A DNA stretch of 64,000 nt from Luscinia megarhynchos (lineage: Eukaryota; Chordata; Aves; Passeriformes; Turdidae), in the NCBI GenBank assembly GCA_034336665.1, contig JAPFBE010000003.1, forward strand, positions 62,353,352 through 62,417,351, in the 5' to 3' direction. Positions within the stretch are counted from its first letter, which is position 1; every line of letters begins with the position of its first letter. This document shows positions 1 through 13,070 of this stretch, in pieces. Under the pieces are notes generated by a model, which was given only the letters and a program-made list of their open reading frames with translations, searched no databases and was not told the origin of the DNA. The translations under genes were made by a program, and so were the position numbers.

Positions 1-230
1 TAAGGTAGCACACATGAAAATTTAAATAAATTTACAGTTCTTATTTATCATTCCTGATGTGTTACATTGCTCTTTTCATTTAAGTTAAGGTTCTGGTCAA
101 GAACAAAACCCTGTCTCACTCTGGGCCTTTAAATTTATTCTGTGTCCTGCATATCTGAGCTGGTGCAGCAAGATCCAAAGGGAACAGAAAACGCCCTCTA
201 GCATAAACACCATCTAGCATACAATAAGGT
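1..230. other. Intergenic sequence, no gene seen
   Basis: AT-rich sequence at the left edge, upstream of the CCTT microsatellite. No open frame with a recognisable protein, no splice-bounded exon and no RNA gene is visible. Confidence 0.6.
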
Positions 231-656
231 CCTTCCTTCCTTCCTTCCTTCCTTCCTTCCTTCCTTCCTTCCTTCCTTCCTTCCTTCCTTCCTTCCTTCC
301 TTCCTTCCTTCCTTCCTTCCTTCCTTCCTTCCTTCCTTCCTTCCTTCCTTCCTTCCTTCCTTCCTTCCTTCCTTCCTTCCTTCCTTCCTTCCTTCCTTCC
401 TTCCTTCCTTCCTTCCTTCCTTCCTTCCTTCCTTCCTTCCTTCCTTCCTTCCTTCCTTCCTTCCTTCCTTCCTTCCTTCCTTCCTTCCTTCCTTCCTTCC
501 TTCCTTCCTTCCTTCCTTCCTTCCTTCCTTCCCTTCCTCCCTTCCTTCCTTCCTGCCTTCCTTTCCTGCCTTCCTGCCTTCCTTTCCTGCCTTCCTTCCT
601 GCCTTCCTGCCTTCCTTTCCTGCCTTCCCTCCTGCCTCCCTCTTTCCCTTCTTTCT
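229..656. repeat. (CCTT)n / (AAGG)n microsatellite, about 425 bp
   Basis: A nearly perfect run of CCTT tetranucleotides fills about 229-531. It then decays into interrupted units (CCTG, CCCT and CTTT variants) to about 656. The + strand is pure pyrimidine over the perfect part, so open frames occur in several minus-strand frames and would read as Lys/Glu/Gly/Arg repeats. These are artefacts of the repeat, not genes. The interrupted end suggests an older edge and the perfect part a younger, expanding edge. The length in the assembly may be unreliable. Confidence 0.97.
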
Positions 657-1365
657 CCCCCTCTCATTTTCTGTCCTTGAGATGCTGGTGGCAGCAACCA
701 ATTCAATTACTGATACCAGAATGCCCAGGGAAATATCAGTACAGACTTACCAGTCCCCCAGGTCATGAACACAGGAAGAGTCCTCTGCATTCACTAAACC
801 GACTGGTTTGAGGAGACTTTTGCTTGTTTTGCCAGGGCAAAAAAAAAAAAAATCTTCTCTTGCCAGAATTGCCAGGGGATAATAGTTTAGGTCTATTGAA
901 AGTCTGAGAAAGATCATTTGTAGCAATCTGCTCTAGTTTTGGGGTTAATGCATCCTCCACACAAATACCTGTAAAAATGTTGCCATGTAGGCTTTCCTCA
1001 GGATGACAGGGTCAGAACTGTGATACTTTTCCTCCACAGCACCACTTTTAAGTGATCTTTGAGGCTGTTGTTGCAGCCCTCCCAGGGAAGCCCTTTCCTG
1101 TACCAAGCATTCCTTCTTGTCTGCACTACCAAGTTTCATTAGCCCTGGAAATCGTATCCCTTCCTGAGGTGCTGGACCTTCCTGCACATTTCATAGCATA
1201 GCAACGTAACTCCATTACCATGGATCCCAGACACAAGCATGCTGAATTTATCTAACTAATCAAGGAGCTAAGGGACACCAATTTCAGCTACAGTCAGCTT
1301 GGATAATAAAGCACTTACAGCTAAAATGTAGCCTAAAGCACTTCCCAGGGAGGCAAAGCAATGAG

Positions 1366-1412
1366 TTGGGGGGTGTTTTGTTTGTGGTTTGTTTGGTTTG
1401 GGGTTTTTTAAT
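1366..1412 (+). repeat. GT-rich low-complexity patch
   Basis: A short stretch of T runs and G runs (G5-6, TTTG and GGTTTG units ending in TTTTTTA). This kind of simple G/T-rich sequence is common in bird noncoding DNA, and no function is implied. Confidence 0.6.
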
Positions 1413-4400
1413 GGCAAATGTAATGTGTATAGTCTTGGTAAACAGACAGAATTATTCATTCATCCATAAGCTGTTTCCCACTGAGGTATCACACCTGCAT
1501 GTGGTATTTGCAAGCTGGGAGTTCTTCCTTTAAAATACTGCCTCACTGTAGAGGTTTTTTTGTCCAACTTTTACTCTGAATGTGATTATTATGCATTGCC
1601 ATCTTTTGCCCAAAATCCAAATACACTGTAAAATAAAGATGTACTCTGTTGCTCCTACAAAGCAGCTGACTGAGGACTGATGTTGAATGGAATATGGACC
1701 AGTTGATCTTTTTCCACTTAGCAGTTAATGAAAACTTAATCAAATCTCAACTAGTAGCTAATCGGAAATCTCTACAAAAGCCATCTATAAAGCACAGACA
1801 TAGGTCTTCCAGAAAACAATTAACCCTATAAAGCCTCTCATCTAGGGAGGACATCTGTCATCTGTATTTCATGGCTTCAAGGACCTATGTCAAGATGTTT
1901 GGGACTGTTGCTGAGCATGTAATTCAAAATATGCAATTAAGATCAAGTGAGAGGATTTTTTTTTTCTGTTCTACTTTTACACTCCCTTTGAAGCCCTGAT
2001 ATAAGGCCTATTTGTCATAGAAAACTTTAGTGGGTGCCATAGTGAGCAAATCTGTCCTGCACCAATTTGCAGAAAAATAGTGTCTTGTTTTATAAATATT
2101 TCAAAGGAAAAAGAAGGACACTTAAAACAAAGCTTTGAAAATTGCAAAAGGATAATTCCTACTGAGTTAGAGACTACAAAATCATTTCTCATTAGGAAAA
2201 TTTTAGAATTGATTTGAGACCAGCTTATAGAAAACCCTGAGTTACAAGTGTAACCTTTTTTCCTAACAACAGTCTTCACCAAGCAGAGCTATTTTTGTCA
2301 GTGATGAGTTCTTTTGTTGTTGGAGAAGGCTTTCAATTTCATGATGTTGCAATCGGAAAGCCTTGAACGTTTCAGGATCAGTTCTAATATTTTCCTGTTG
2401 GCAAGCCATTTTTAAGGCAACATACCATTTATGGTTATTTTCCAAACATGGAGCCAAAATAAAAGGTCCAAGAAAGCCCATCCCATAATTCATGTTGATG
2501 GTAAGTGTATGCTTCTCCAGGTTTGGCAGTGTGTGTGTGTACACCAGTCGTGCGATAATTCTAATATTTTCTCTGAGTTTCTCCTGGTCTTCTCCTCTTT
2601 TAAAGTATTTTTATTTTCTGTTTGTCTGTTTTCTTCGAACTTGACACTGACATATGCATGTCTGTTTTCTGGTTTGTGTGACTTGTGAATAAAGCTAGCA
2701 ATGATTTGTATAACAGGGGTCTCAAAGAATGAAACTTAACAACGCAAAGGCAACAAAAAACAGCCTTTCAGCTGTTATATCCATTCCATTACCTTTCAGG
2801 GTTTGCATGTTGGTTTTTTAAAAATTTTTTTTTCCTTTATCAATTCTTAATTTTCTTCATGTCTTCCATTTCAGGTCCTTTTTATCTTCTCTTTCAGGAA
2901 AAGTTACAATATGTTCTTGACACTTCTGCTTAGATATGGCTTATCTACTTAGATAGAGCTCTTCTCAGCTGGCCAAGGGAAAAAAAGCCAAAACTACTAA
3001 TTTGCCCTGATGAGTGTTTTCATTCTTTGTTTTTTCAATGACTGGTTGTGCTGTGTCCTGGACTTCTGCAGCAGCTAATAAGTAACTCCTGATGCCAGAA
3101 TAACTCCTGATTCCAAAGGTTGACAGATATCATTTGAGCTCTCATTTCAGGGGTAAATGACAGCCCTTTAACCCAATTATAGTCCAGTGTGGGATAATTT
3201 GACTCATTTGTGATCCTTTACCAACTGGCTACTGCAGTTAATTTATGAAAAATGTGACAGCATTCCTTTTTCAAGGGGAATTAGAGTCTATTATGCTTTA
3301 ATTTATACATTGTTTAGAATGTTCCAGACTGTTTCTACCTAAGCACCAATTTTTCCTTTTCTGCATCTGCTCATTGTTTCCTAATTCCCTTTTATTATAC
3401 TGAAATCTATTACTTTTCTGTTAATATGCTTTATGGTAGTTTTCACTGAGACATTTGGAGTTTTTACTTTTGACACAGTGTCCCTCTAATTAATATGGCA
3501 AATTTTACCATAATGTCAATTACTTTGTGGAGTATATAACTGTAATTGTGACCATCATCTAAATCTGTTCCTTATTGCAGTGCTATCAGTGCAGCAGACC
3601 ACTGCCACTAGCATCAAACTTTCCTATCATTTTGACACTGTAGTGAATTCCTTCCCAACTGGCAACAAGAAAGTCTTACACAGCTCTTTCTCTGCTTGAG
3701 TTCTCTGTTTTCTGGATTGTGAAATTATCCTCTGCATAATTCAAGAACCGCTTCATGATCTATGTTTGGCAGAATTTGTAACCCAACAGATGTCTGGACT
3801 GTTAATGACCTCTGTAAGTACAGCCCTGTGATTTCTTGCTACTGATGGTCCAAGAATTTTTAATCTATTCTGCTACAAGTCAGCACTTTAGCAGCATGTC
3901 ATCTCATATTATAAAACAAAAGCATAAAATGTATATAAATTTTCTTTTCAGAATTTTTATGCCTAGTCAGAAGTGGCATTTTGCCCTCATTTTCTTCTGA
4001 GTTCTTTGTTTATGTATGTGTACATGCAATGCACAGATGCACATAGCTCCATATTTTTCCTTGGCCAAAATCAGTGAACATGAATGAAAACCCCTGAAAT
4101 TAATCAAAATATACTTTCAGAGAAAAAGTACTCCCATAAATACAAGTCAGAACTTACCTGACTTGCACACCTTTAAGTTGGGGAAAGAGCAGATGCCTAA
4201 AAATGTCATGGCAGCAAAGTGGTTTTGACTGTCACATTTACACGTATGGCAAACAAGAGAATTTGAAGGCACTGGAGTGATATGTTCACAGTATGAAATC
4301 ATGCTGCAGCTGCACAACCATTCCTTCTTTCCTCTTCCCCATTCAGATCAGGTTCTAGCCCATCCCTGCACAGGAAAGTTGTCCTAGTTTCTCTTCTGGA

Positions 4401-5254
4401 TAGTTTTATTTTCTGTGCAGTTATTGGCACTTGCAAGAGGAAAATTGTCAGGCAGGATTGTATCAAAGAGGAGGTAAGAGAGTCCCTAACATCTGGCACT
4501 CATCTCCCAGAGGAGGGAGCCAAGGAATTGAATGCTGATTGATACAGGTCCAGTCAGACATCCCTGTGGAGATATTCTGCAAGCCAGGTGCTGAAGTCCC
4601 TAGAACATAAATCTGCACAGTGAAGTGCTTGAGAGGATGGTTTGTACTTCAATGTGTGCCACTGTGAAGGAAAGAAATTAGGCTGCCTGCATACAAGTGC
4701 TCCTTTAGCAGTCAGGGTCCTGGCAGCTGCCTGGGACTCTCACCACATAACTCCTGAAGTGCCAGGAAGTTTGCTAGATGCCTCACTGGTACCTGCTCCT
4801 GCAGTGGAAGGGTCTTTGTGGCCAAACTGCTGGATTGGAAGGTACCAAAACCCCGGAGAAAGGTTCACCAGATGGATTTACACCGGTGAGGTTCACAAGC
4901 CAATGCTCTTGTATTCCATGCAGAGCTCTTGCAATTGATGTATAGGTAGATTACTTGGCAATTTTGGCATGAAACTCCTGGCAACCTCTCAGATGGTACA
5001 TGGATCTGGCTTTGAGGACAGCGTGGAGCAGGAGTCATTTCCTCAAAAGCAATTTTACATCATCACTTTCAGGCAAAGAAGAAAATTTAATTCTGCAATG
5101 CAAGCTGGGACACACAGTTTGGCCTCAGAACTCAAAGAACAATGTCTGGTCTGTTTTTTGAGCTAGAGAGCTGGAGCAGGTACCTGAATTTCTTGCTACA
5201 GTTTTGGTCTTGGTCTCTCTAGCTTTGGCAAAAGGTTTCTTTTCAGTTTGGTGA

Positions 5255-5355
5255 CAGGTTTTTTTGTTTGGTTGGGTTTTGGGCGTTTTTTGTTTGGTTG
5301 GTTTTTTTGTGGGGGAAGTTTGAGGATGTTTGTTTGTTTGTTTTTTTGTTTAATT
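5255..5355 (+). repeat. GT-rich low-complexity patch
   Basis: About 100 bp made almost only of T and G on the + strand, with repeated TTTGTTTGG and GTTTGTTTGTTTG units. Open frames on the opposite strand read as Lys/Asn/Thr/Gln-rich and are artefacts. It is probably a decayed simple repeat. Confidence 0.7.
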
Positions 5356-7111
5356 TAAGTATGTGCCTACATGCATATCTACTTCTGGTTTTCTTCAGAT
5401 GAAAAAACCTATTTCCAACACTCATTCAGTACATCTTAAAGGGTCTTTACATGTTCTTATTACTACCTGTCCTCCAGTGTCTTCTCACTTGAACACTTTG
5501 GGAGACATGGCCATTTCTTATTGTTTCTTGTCATTGTTTACTGGCAAGTAAGTATTGCCCTAGTCCCCTCCTGTTACTGGGAACTGACCTAAAATGCCAG
5601 ACAAGTTCTTTTGATTTCAAGAGCATCTCTTGGCCTCCTATGGAGTCTTTTGAGCACCTTTATCTTTTTATTCTGATACTTTATTCTGAGCCTCTGTGTG
5701 AAAATTGTCCTGTGCTTGTATTAAGCATACAATACAGAGGCTATTCTGGGGCTAGTTAGCCTGAATTTCAGGAACTAATGGAAACTACTGAGAGTGTAAC
5801 TTTTTTTTCTCCTCTCTCCCAGCTAGACTGACTCACAGGTTTTCTTTGTTTTCCCATTTGGAGTTTCCTCATGCACTTTCAGAGGCACAAGATGTACACT
5901 CATCGGTTCCTCAGTCTTCACAGAAGTATTTCTACTCTTTTGTCAGATGATATTTTTATACAAGGAGGCCACTGAGTTACAGATGAGGACATGACTGAAT
6001 AATTGGTTTTGCCCTCCAAACACAAGCGGCCTCTTGTCTCTTGAGCACTTCCAATATTTTACAATAAAGAATGTTTCTCCCACTTTCATGAATTTTCACA
6101 TTTGGTAGATGTCCTACAGTGGGCTAGTGCTTTTACACCCACTCTTGTCCCAGAGGAAGTCTCCCTAAAGCAGCTAAACTTGACTCAGATATGGATCTTT
6201 CTTCAAAATCAAAGGGCACTCTGTAGATTGTGACAATAAACATATGGGCCTGCTGCAGTGCAAGATGTTCAAAGCAATCAGGCATTCTGGCTGAAATCTA
6301 TCTAGAATAAAAATTATCAGGAGTGGCCAGGAGGTAATCAGAACCAAATGCTCTCTCTACAGCACCATCCATGATAGTGCCCATCCAAATGTGTCATCAC
6401 TGGAACGTCTGTATGTGCTCACAGGCTGAGGAACCTCTTACCACAGTGATGGCCAGGAATGGTGACCTGCCTGCTAAAGAGAAGGTGGCACATAATATTG
6501 GCACAGAATGAGACATGTAAAAAGTTTGATTAGACAACCTGGGATTCTTCTTTAGCTCCAAATGGCCCTGCAGCAGTGAGTCATAAGTCCCTGGATACAC
6601 TGAAACTTCTGCAATTTTGATCTCAAGCCTGCTTCTTGGGACCTCTTGGCAAAAATAATTTTTTACAGGAGGGATGAGTTCAGCTGCCCTTCTTTAGGAA
6701 TCACAAGCTTTTAAAACAATCTTTTGTCACTCAGGTTTGAGTTGACAAAACTGGCAGCTTAGCAAGGGTTCCACCTATTTTTCATGCTTTGACTCATGCT
6801 TTGTTTGTATAGTATGGAGCATTCCATGTAATTGCAGTAAGGGGTAAAAATGGCTTGACTGCAAGAAAACTGTGCAGGTCCAAAAACTTCCTATTGAAAA
6901 GTATGTATTAAAATGATTTGTTAGCTTTGTTAGCACTAGCATTGCTAAGATCTTTTGGCCATAAGTTTATCAGACGTTTTGTATTTTTTAAGTTATTCCT
7001 TCATTCCTTCTTCAAAGGTACTTTCAATATTAACAAGCAATTAATATTTTTATATTTTTAATAATAGTTTATATTTTAATAGTAGTTTTCTTGTTTTTCT
7101 CTTTGTACACA

Positions 7112-7878
7112 GATCATAAATGATTTGGGTTTGAAGGGACTTTAAGGATTACTGAGTTCCAATCCCCCTGCCATGGGGAGAGACACCTTCCACAACACCA
7201 GGTTTCTCTGAGCCCTGTCCAACCTGGCCTTGAACAATTCCAGGGATGGAGCATCCCCAAATTCTCTGAACAACATGTTTTTGTCTCACCACCTTCCTTG
7301 CAAAACGTTTCTTCTTATGCCTAATCTAAAAATACCTCCATTCATTTTAAAACCCTTGCCACTTGTCCTGCCCCCAAAAGACTTTGTAAAAAGTCTCTTT
7401 GTCTTTCTTGCAGGCTCCCTTTTTTGAAAGACTGCAATAAGGTTTCCCTGGCACCTTCTCTTCTCCAGGCTGAACAACCCCCCAACTCTCTTTGCCTTTC
7501 CTCATGGGAAGAGGTGTTCAAGCCCCCTGGCCATTTTTGTGGGTCTCCTCTGGACCAGCTTTAAGAGGTCCATGTCCTTCCTGTGCTTGGGATGGCAAAG
7601 CTGGATGCAGCACTGCAGGTGGAGTCTCACAGAGGCAGAGTGCAGTGGCACAATCACCTCCCTGGCCATGCTGCTCTTGTTGCAGCCCAGGGTGTGACTG
7701 GTTTTCTGGGCTGTGAGTGCACATTGCTGGGTCATATCCAATTTTTCACTCACCAGTGTTCCCAAGATCTTCTCTGCAGGGCTGCTCTCAGTCTGTTCAT
7801 CCCCTCTGGCTTGTATTGGTAATACAGTGTTCTGGATGTAGGACCTTGCACTTGGCTTCGTTGAACTTGGTGAGAATT
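7112..7878 (-). mobile_element. CR1 LINE fragment, 5'-truncated, minus orientation
   Basis: A non-LTR retrotransposon copy of the CR1 family, about 765 bp. The + strand begins with the reverse complement of the typical CR1 3' end (GATTTGGGTTTGAAGGGAC, then CCCTGCCATGGGGAGAGACACC). It continues through the segment that encodes the C-terminus of CR1 ORF2. On the minus strand two out-of-frame remnants resemble that C-terminus: one ends with a DLL-x-VQRR-x-TKM-x-RGLEHL pattern (the frame stops near 7502) and the next carries FSLEKRR-x-x-GNLIAVFQ (below 7477). The break between them and further stops show a dead copy. The 5' end near 7878 is the usual reverse-transcription truncation. Confidence 0.92.
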
Positions 7879-10800
7879 CAGATGTTTGAAAGCATTTTGT
7901 CAATCTAACAACAACTACTGTAGACTCGTGTGTAAAAAAAGTGAGAAAAACTAAAAATTAAAGAAAAAAGCCAAACGTACAAAAAGTTTGTAAGAAGTTG
8001 TTCCTTGTTTTTGCTGGATATGCTCTTAATTACACACTTTAGATGAAAAAAAGGAAATACTTCAAAGCTTTCATATAATTCATGCATCGTGTAAGACAAA
8101 TTTATTTACCTTTCATGAAGGTTACATAGGTGATTTTAATGCATTTTCCAGATACAAAATTGTGTTGGCTGATGATACTTTATGATTCTTCTATATCACA
8201 GAGGAAAGATTTAGGGAAGGAAAAAAAAATAAAGATCTTTAGTTCTGAAACCTAGAAAAAATATGTGAATAATGAGCTTAGAAGAATTAGCGGTCAGAAA
8301 GTTCTACCAAAAAGGCAGTGAATTAAACTAGAGGTTTTTTTACAGAAAGTTGGGAGCCCAAAATGTGAGTAATACTATAGCAGGATCAATGAGGACAAAG
8401 GAAACAGCAATAAGACTGCATACAATGCCAGAACTGCTTATGGGGCAAAATGTATGAGCCAGGAGTTCTCATTTGCAGCCCACACACTGACACAGCATCA
8501 TTTTTTTGTTCTCACATGTTTGCAGTCAGTTACAAAGCCAACAGCAGTTGCATGGCAGCTAAAAATGAGTATATATTTTCTCCAGAAGGTGCTGCACAGT
8601 GGTACTGCCGTGTTTATCTTTTAATGCTAATCTTTCTCTCCATAACTTTGACCCAGAGCAGGTTCAAGCTCTGTTTCTCATAGGTCCTCATTTTCTCAAT
8701 TGTCACATAAATCAAAACTAATAAAATATAGAAGAAAACTGTCACAGTGAGTATGTAGGGATTATTAATAGAAATGTGATAGGTGGTACACTATTAATTG
8801 TGTAACTAATGAATACTTGGAGCAAAATAAGGAGCAGTGATTAAATTTGAGGGTGCATTTTTGTAACAAGTTTCATATTTTTAAGCAAGATGGACAAGCA
8901 AGTTTTCCACAGAACATTTTGGTACTTTATGAAGTTTGCCTTCCTATATATAGAGCTCATCTATATTTGTTTCCCACAGTCTTCCAAAAATGATGTAGCA
9001 TCTGAAATTAAAAATATTTTTCAGTAACTATCTTATGAAGGCTGTCACTGATGACAAAATAGGAGAAGGAGAGAATTTTAAGAATGCATTTTTGCAGTTG
9101 CAAAGAAGTGCAGGTATAGAAGAAATTGTAAATACCATATATTGTAAAGCTGGAAAACATTTAATTTACAAACCAGCAGAGAAGAAAAGCAAGAAAGAGA
9201 GTAAAACACTGTATTCAATGACTGTTGAGAGGCAGCTCTACTTGTTGCCAAGTGGTTTTTCACTTTTTTTATGTGGTTATCTTTTGTGTATGTAAGTTCT
9301 TTGATTTTGTATGGGTGATTAAGGAAGAGGCCTCAGAATCAAAATCTGGCTTGCTGTCAACAGAGCAGTTTTAAATTTAAGCACTGAATCAGTCAAAGTG
9401 CTATTTTGCTCCCACACTAGTTCCCTTCTTACAGGGTGAGAGCAATGACTTAATGGCTCAAAAGGACTTGAATAATTTGGGCCTAAAAATTAATCACCAC
9501 AAACCAGATGTTTTTTTTTAATTACAGACCTCTTTTTCGTCACTTTTACTATTACTCTTATTATTGTTGAGCACTTTGTAAAAGGGCTGTTTTTCATAGC
9601 ATCCACAAAAAGACCAATCTGTTTATTGAATTATCCTATGCCTACTCAGAGGTCCCAATGCTTGACAGTTTTAGCTGAAATGTATGAGAAATGTCATTTA
9701 CATTGCCAGATCATGTAATGGTCCTAATTATGCAGAAAAGTACAATTACACCAAAACAGAACATGTCGCTGTGCTTTTTGGTCAAAGGATTTCACCTCGT
9801 TTTGTAACGGGAGTAACAACTTTGCAGAACAGGAGAATCTGTAAACACAGGGCTGACAGCAGAGCTGGAATTCCTCTCTGGGCCACTCTTTCTATCTGCA
9901 GGTCAGGATTCTCTCTGCTTCGTCTAACTGTCACACGAGATGTGATTTACCTACTTTTTAAAACAACTTTAGTAGGTAAAACTTAGACGATCTCACCCCT
10001 GTATGTCAAAATAAATAAAGACTAAAAACCAGTTCCATGCCCAACCAACCAAACAGAAGATGGAGCCAGAGAGCAGCTTTTAAAGCAGATTGCCAGAGAA
10101 GATGGGGAATTCGCTTTGCTCCAACTCATGGACTCCAAACAAGACTGCAGAAAAGGAATTGGAGGAAGCCCTTCAAGACTCTGGTGCAGTACGAGGGCAT
10201 GGAAGGAGGCTCCACTGTGCGTGAACACATCAGTCCAAACCAGCACAGCTGCTTCCCTGGCGTCTTCTGTCCTCACCCTGCACATGAATGACATGAGCCA
10301 CGACTGCTGCTTACAGGCAGGGAGCCTAATTCTGCTCTAGCCCAAAAGAGGGAAAGTCAGCCTGCCCCAAGAACAGAAAGGCCAAACTAACAGAAGGATG
10401 GATGTTTCCTTTGCTGTGGTGTCATGCCAGAACACAGAGTAAGAGAAAGGATGCTAAGAACCAAAGATGAGGTAATATTTATTTGATATAAAGTAAGCTG
10501 CATTTTTCAGCTTGATTTTCATTCTGTCTTATTGGTGGATACACTCTTCCAAGAAAGTTCACACAATCCAAGCATACCTACTAGACAAAAAATAGAACAT
10601 TTAAATGATGTCATCATGTAATTTTTGCAATTTCCTGCAAAAAAGGAAGTATCAGAGGAGCATCTTATAATTCTTAATCCTATAACATTTTTGTAATGCA
10701 GAAAAATAACTGAATAATCTTGCTTTTCTTGGCTTCAGATTCAGATACTGTTGTCCTGCTTTCAGTCCTAGCAATATTTTTAATCTATGCAATCTGACCT

Positions 10801-13070
10801 AAAAGCTACAACAGAAAATGAAAAAATATATTCTAGTAAGTATTTATGAGATTTATTTGCTTGATTTTTCTTTTCAGTTATATGGGGAAACACTTTTCTA
10901 AAGTAGTTTTGCTTCTCTAAATTCTCATTAAACTTGATGTCTACAGCAATTCTAACTTTGAATGGCCACACAAGACATGATTACCAACTTTCTGTCATAG
11001 TAGGAAAATTGTTTTTAAGAAGTTTTTGATTTTTTGTGTGACAGTGGTACACCTGGGAGAACACTCGGGTCCTGTTGGGAATTTCCACGTCTTTTCCATC
11101 ATCACAATACTCTTTAAGTCTGTCGGGGAGAATGCAAGAGGAAGCTCCAGGTTCTCACTTTGAAATCTTTGTATTTCTTCTCTGCCTCCCTTACTCCTCT
11201 CCCCAGGTTTCCATACATTACTTTTTCTTCCATCATTCATAGCAAAATTGCTTTTGTGTGCCATAATTTCTCAACCTTATTTCCCCATCTCATCAAGGAG
11301 ACTAGACCACTGACCTCAAGTTTGCACACCTGGTAAAACAATGTAGTAGACCTCAGGACACCTTGTATTATTCAGGAACTTTCCTGGTTTTACAGAAGAA
11401 ATCACCATTACAGATAAGCTTTAAAAGAATTTGAAAGTCCTTAAAAATTTTATCTTGAATAGCCACTGGAGTTCTGGAATCTCTCTTGCATTGTGTTGTC
11501 TTTTTTTTTTTTTTCTCCTTCCTTTCTCCCCAAAGAGTAACTTATTTCCAAAGACTAACCATTTATATAAAGAATATATATTTTTTATCATATTATTACT
11601 TCACTTCAGTCCAAAATGTATGCCTGCCTTTCAGTGTTTTGCTCCAAACAGTGTCTTAAACCTTGAAGGAGTAGCTGGACCTGGACAAGATAAATAGGGA
11701 AGAGTGATGTTTCAGTAGGCAACTGAGGATAATCCAGCTGCATTGGGAGACATGTAGGACCTCCTTCCAGTCCTGTGACCTACATCTTTGCCTGTCAAGA
11801 CACTCATTTCCTCAACTACTTTCTTCCTTAAAAGCCTTCTTGGGAAATGTATTCTGGGTCTCCCAAGAGCCTGCAGCCTGTCTCCAGCATACGCTCAGCC
11901 CCTGTTGATCTGTCAGTGATCCACAATGCCTAATCTTGAGAGCAAACTACTGCAAGGTCAGTACCAGTTACCAGACTTCCCTTTAAAATACATTTTTAGG
12001 TATATTCTGAAAACTAACAAGTCTGTCAATCTTCAAAGAATACCTCACACCTCACCAAGTAGTGAGACAAGCATTCCTATCTGTAGGTCTAGCCTAGGAC
12101 TGCAGGATCATCCATAGCATAAGAAGGTGGGTCTTTGACTCCTCAGTAGTAGCTCCCTTTTAAGAATTCTGAGGAAGATATACTAACTAGTCCAATCACA
12201 CATCCTCAGGGAAATAGCCTGAGACTGCATATTCATTTCATGTAATCTAGCTGTTGCTGATCAGACCTTTCCCTCTACTGTACACTTGTGGACCTGTCAT
12301 GTTTAGTTGAGAAAGCTTAAATGTCTTGCTGTACTCCTGCAGACACTGTTTGTTTGTTTAGCAGAACAGAGATTATTAAACAAGGTGAAATTTAATTTCT
12401 GTCACAAGGAATTGACTTTATTTTTCCTCTGTTGCCTCTGTCTACTACATAGGCAACTGAAGCATGAGTGGGCAGATGCTGCTGTGTTCTACTCCTGGAG
12501 AAAAATTTAATCTGATCTTGGATTTTTTCATACCTGATTTTTTTTTTTTTTTTTTTTTTTTTACGAGAACTGCTGCTCACTTCTGGGCTTAGTGTGGGTA
12601 AATTTAAAGTTACAGCTGAAATAGCGCTTCCCAATCTGCTGACAACTTCTGCAATGTAGGACAGCAGTTCAGACATTGAGCATGATTTTCCAGAATCTTT
12701 CGAGGCAGATTATGAAATTCGACATATGCCTCGGGAGGAAGCTGCCTTTTCACTGATTTCAGCACAGAGCTTTGGGCAAGTGATCTGACTTTTCCTGGAG
12801 CTCAATGAATCTGTCAGGAAAAGCGAGTGAAAAGAAGCCGCTTGATGAAAACGAGCTGCTGGAAGTCTGCTGTGTTTCCCTTCAGGAATAGGGGACAATT
12901 CTCTTTCTGAATGAGAAGTGCTGCTGGCGGTGCAGCCCTGCCTGCCAGCGTCCCTGTCTAATGCAGCAGCAGAAATCCCATGTTTACCTTCAGTCCCAGG
13001 AAAAACTAAGATAGGAAAATGTAGACAGAGGGATGCAGCTAGTTTGGCAGCAACATTCTGTATAATCGTT
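7879..13070. other. Intergenic DNA upstream of the WDFY2 CpG island, no gene seen
   Basis: About 5.2 kb of AT-rich DNA. Open frames are short and unrecognised. It includes a T-rich tract near 11500-11516 and a 25-base T run at 12538-12562. The last few hundred bases grade into the GC-rich promoter. A divergent noncoding transcript could start here, but nothing in the sequence proves one. Confidence 0.5.
12538..12562. repeat. Homopolymer T25
   Basis: Twenty-five consecutive T on the + strand, about 0.9 kb before the WDFY2 start codon. It could be the poly(A) tail of a minus-strand retroposed sequence, but the flanking minus-strand sequence is not one I recognise and no target-site duplication was established. 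Length may be unreliable. Confidence 0.85.

Larger units (their letters stand above)
657..7111. other. Intergenic DNA upstream of WDFY2, no gene seen
   Basis: About 6.5 kb of AT-rich DNA. All open frames are short (about 100 codons or fewer), lack recognisable protein families and are not framed by plausible conserved splice sites. It contains GT-rich low-complexity patches, a short TG run near 2528-2541 and T-rich runs. In mammals the gene upstream of WDFY2 is INTS6, on the opposite strand; no INTS6-like exon was recognised here. Confidence 0.55.

Noticed and set aside
116..706. Long minus-strand open frames of about 196 and 167 codons rich in Lys, Glu, Gly and Arg
   Set aside because: They are translations of the CCTT microsatellite; the repeat has no stop codon in these frames.
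1..13070. INTS6 or another neighbouring gene expected upstream from mammalian synteny
   Set aside because: No exon resembling INTS6 or any other known protein was recognised in the 13 kb upstream.
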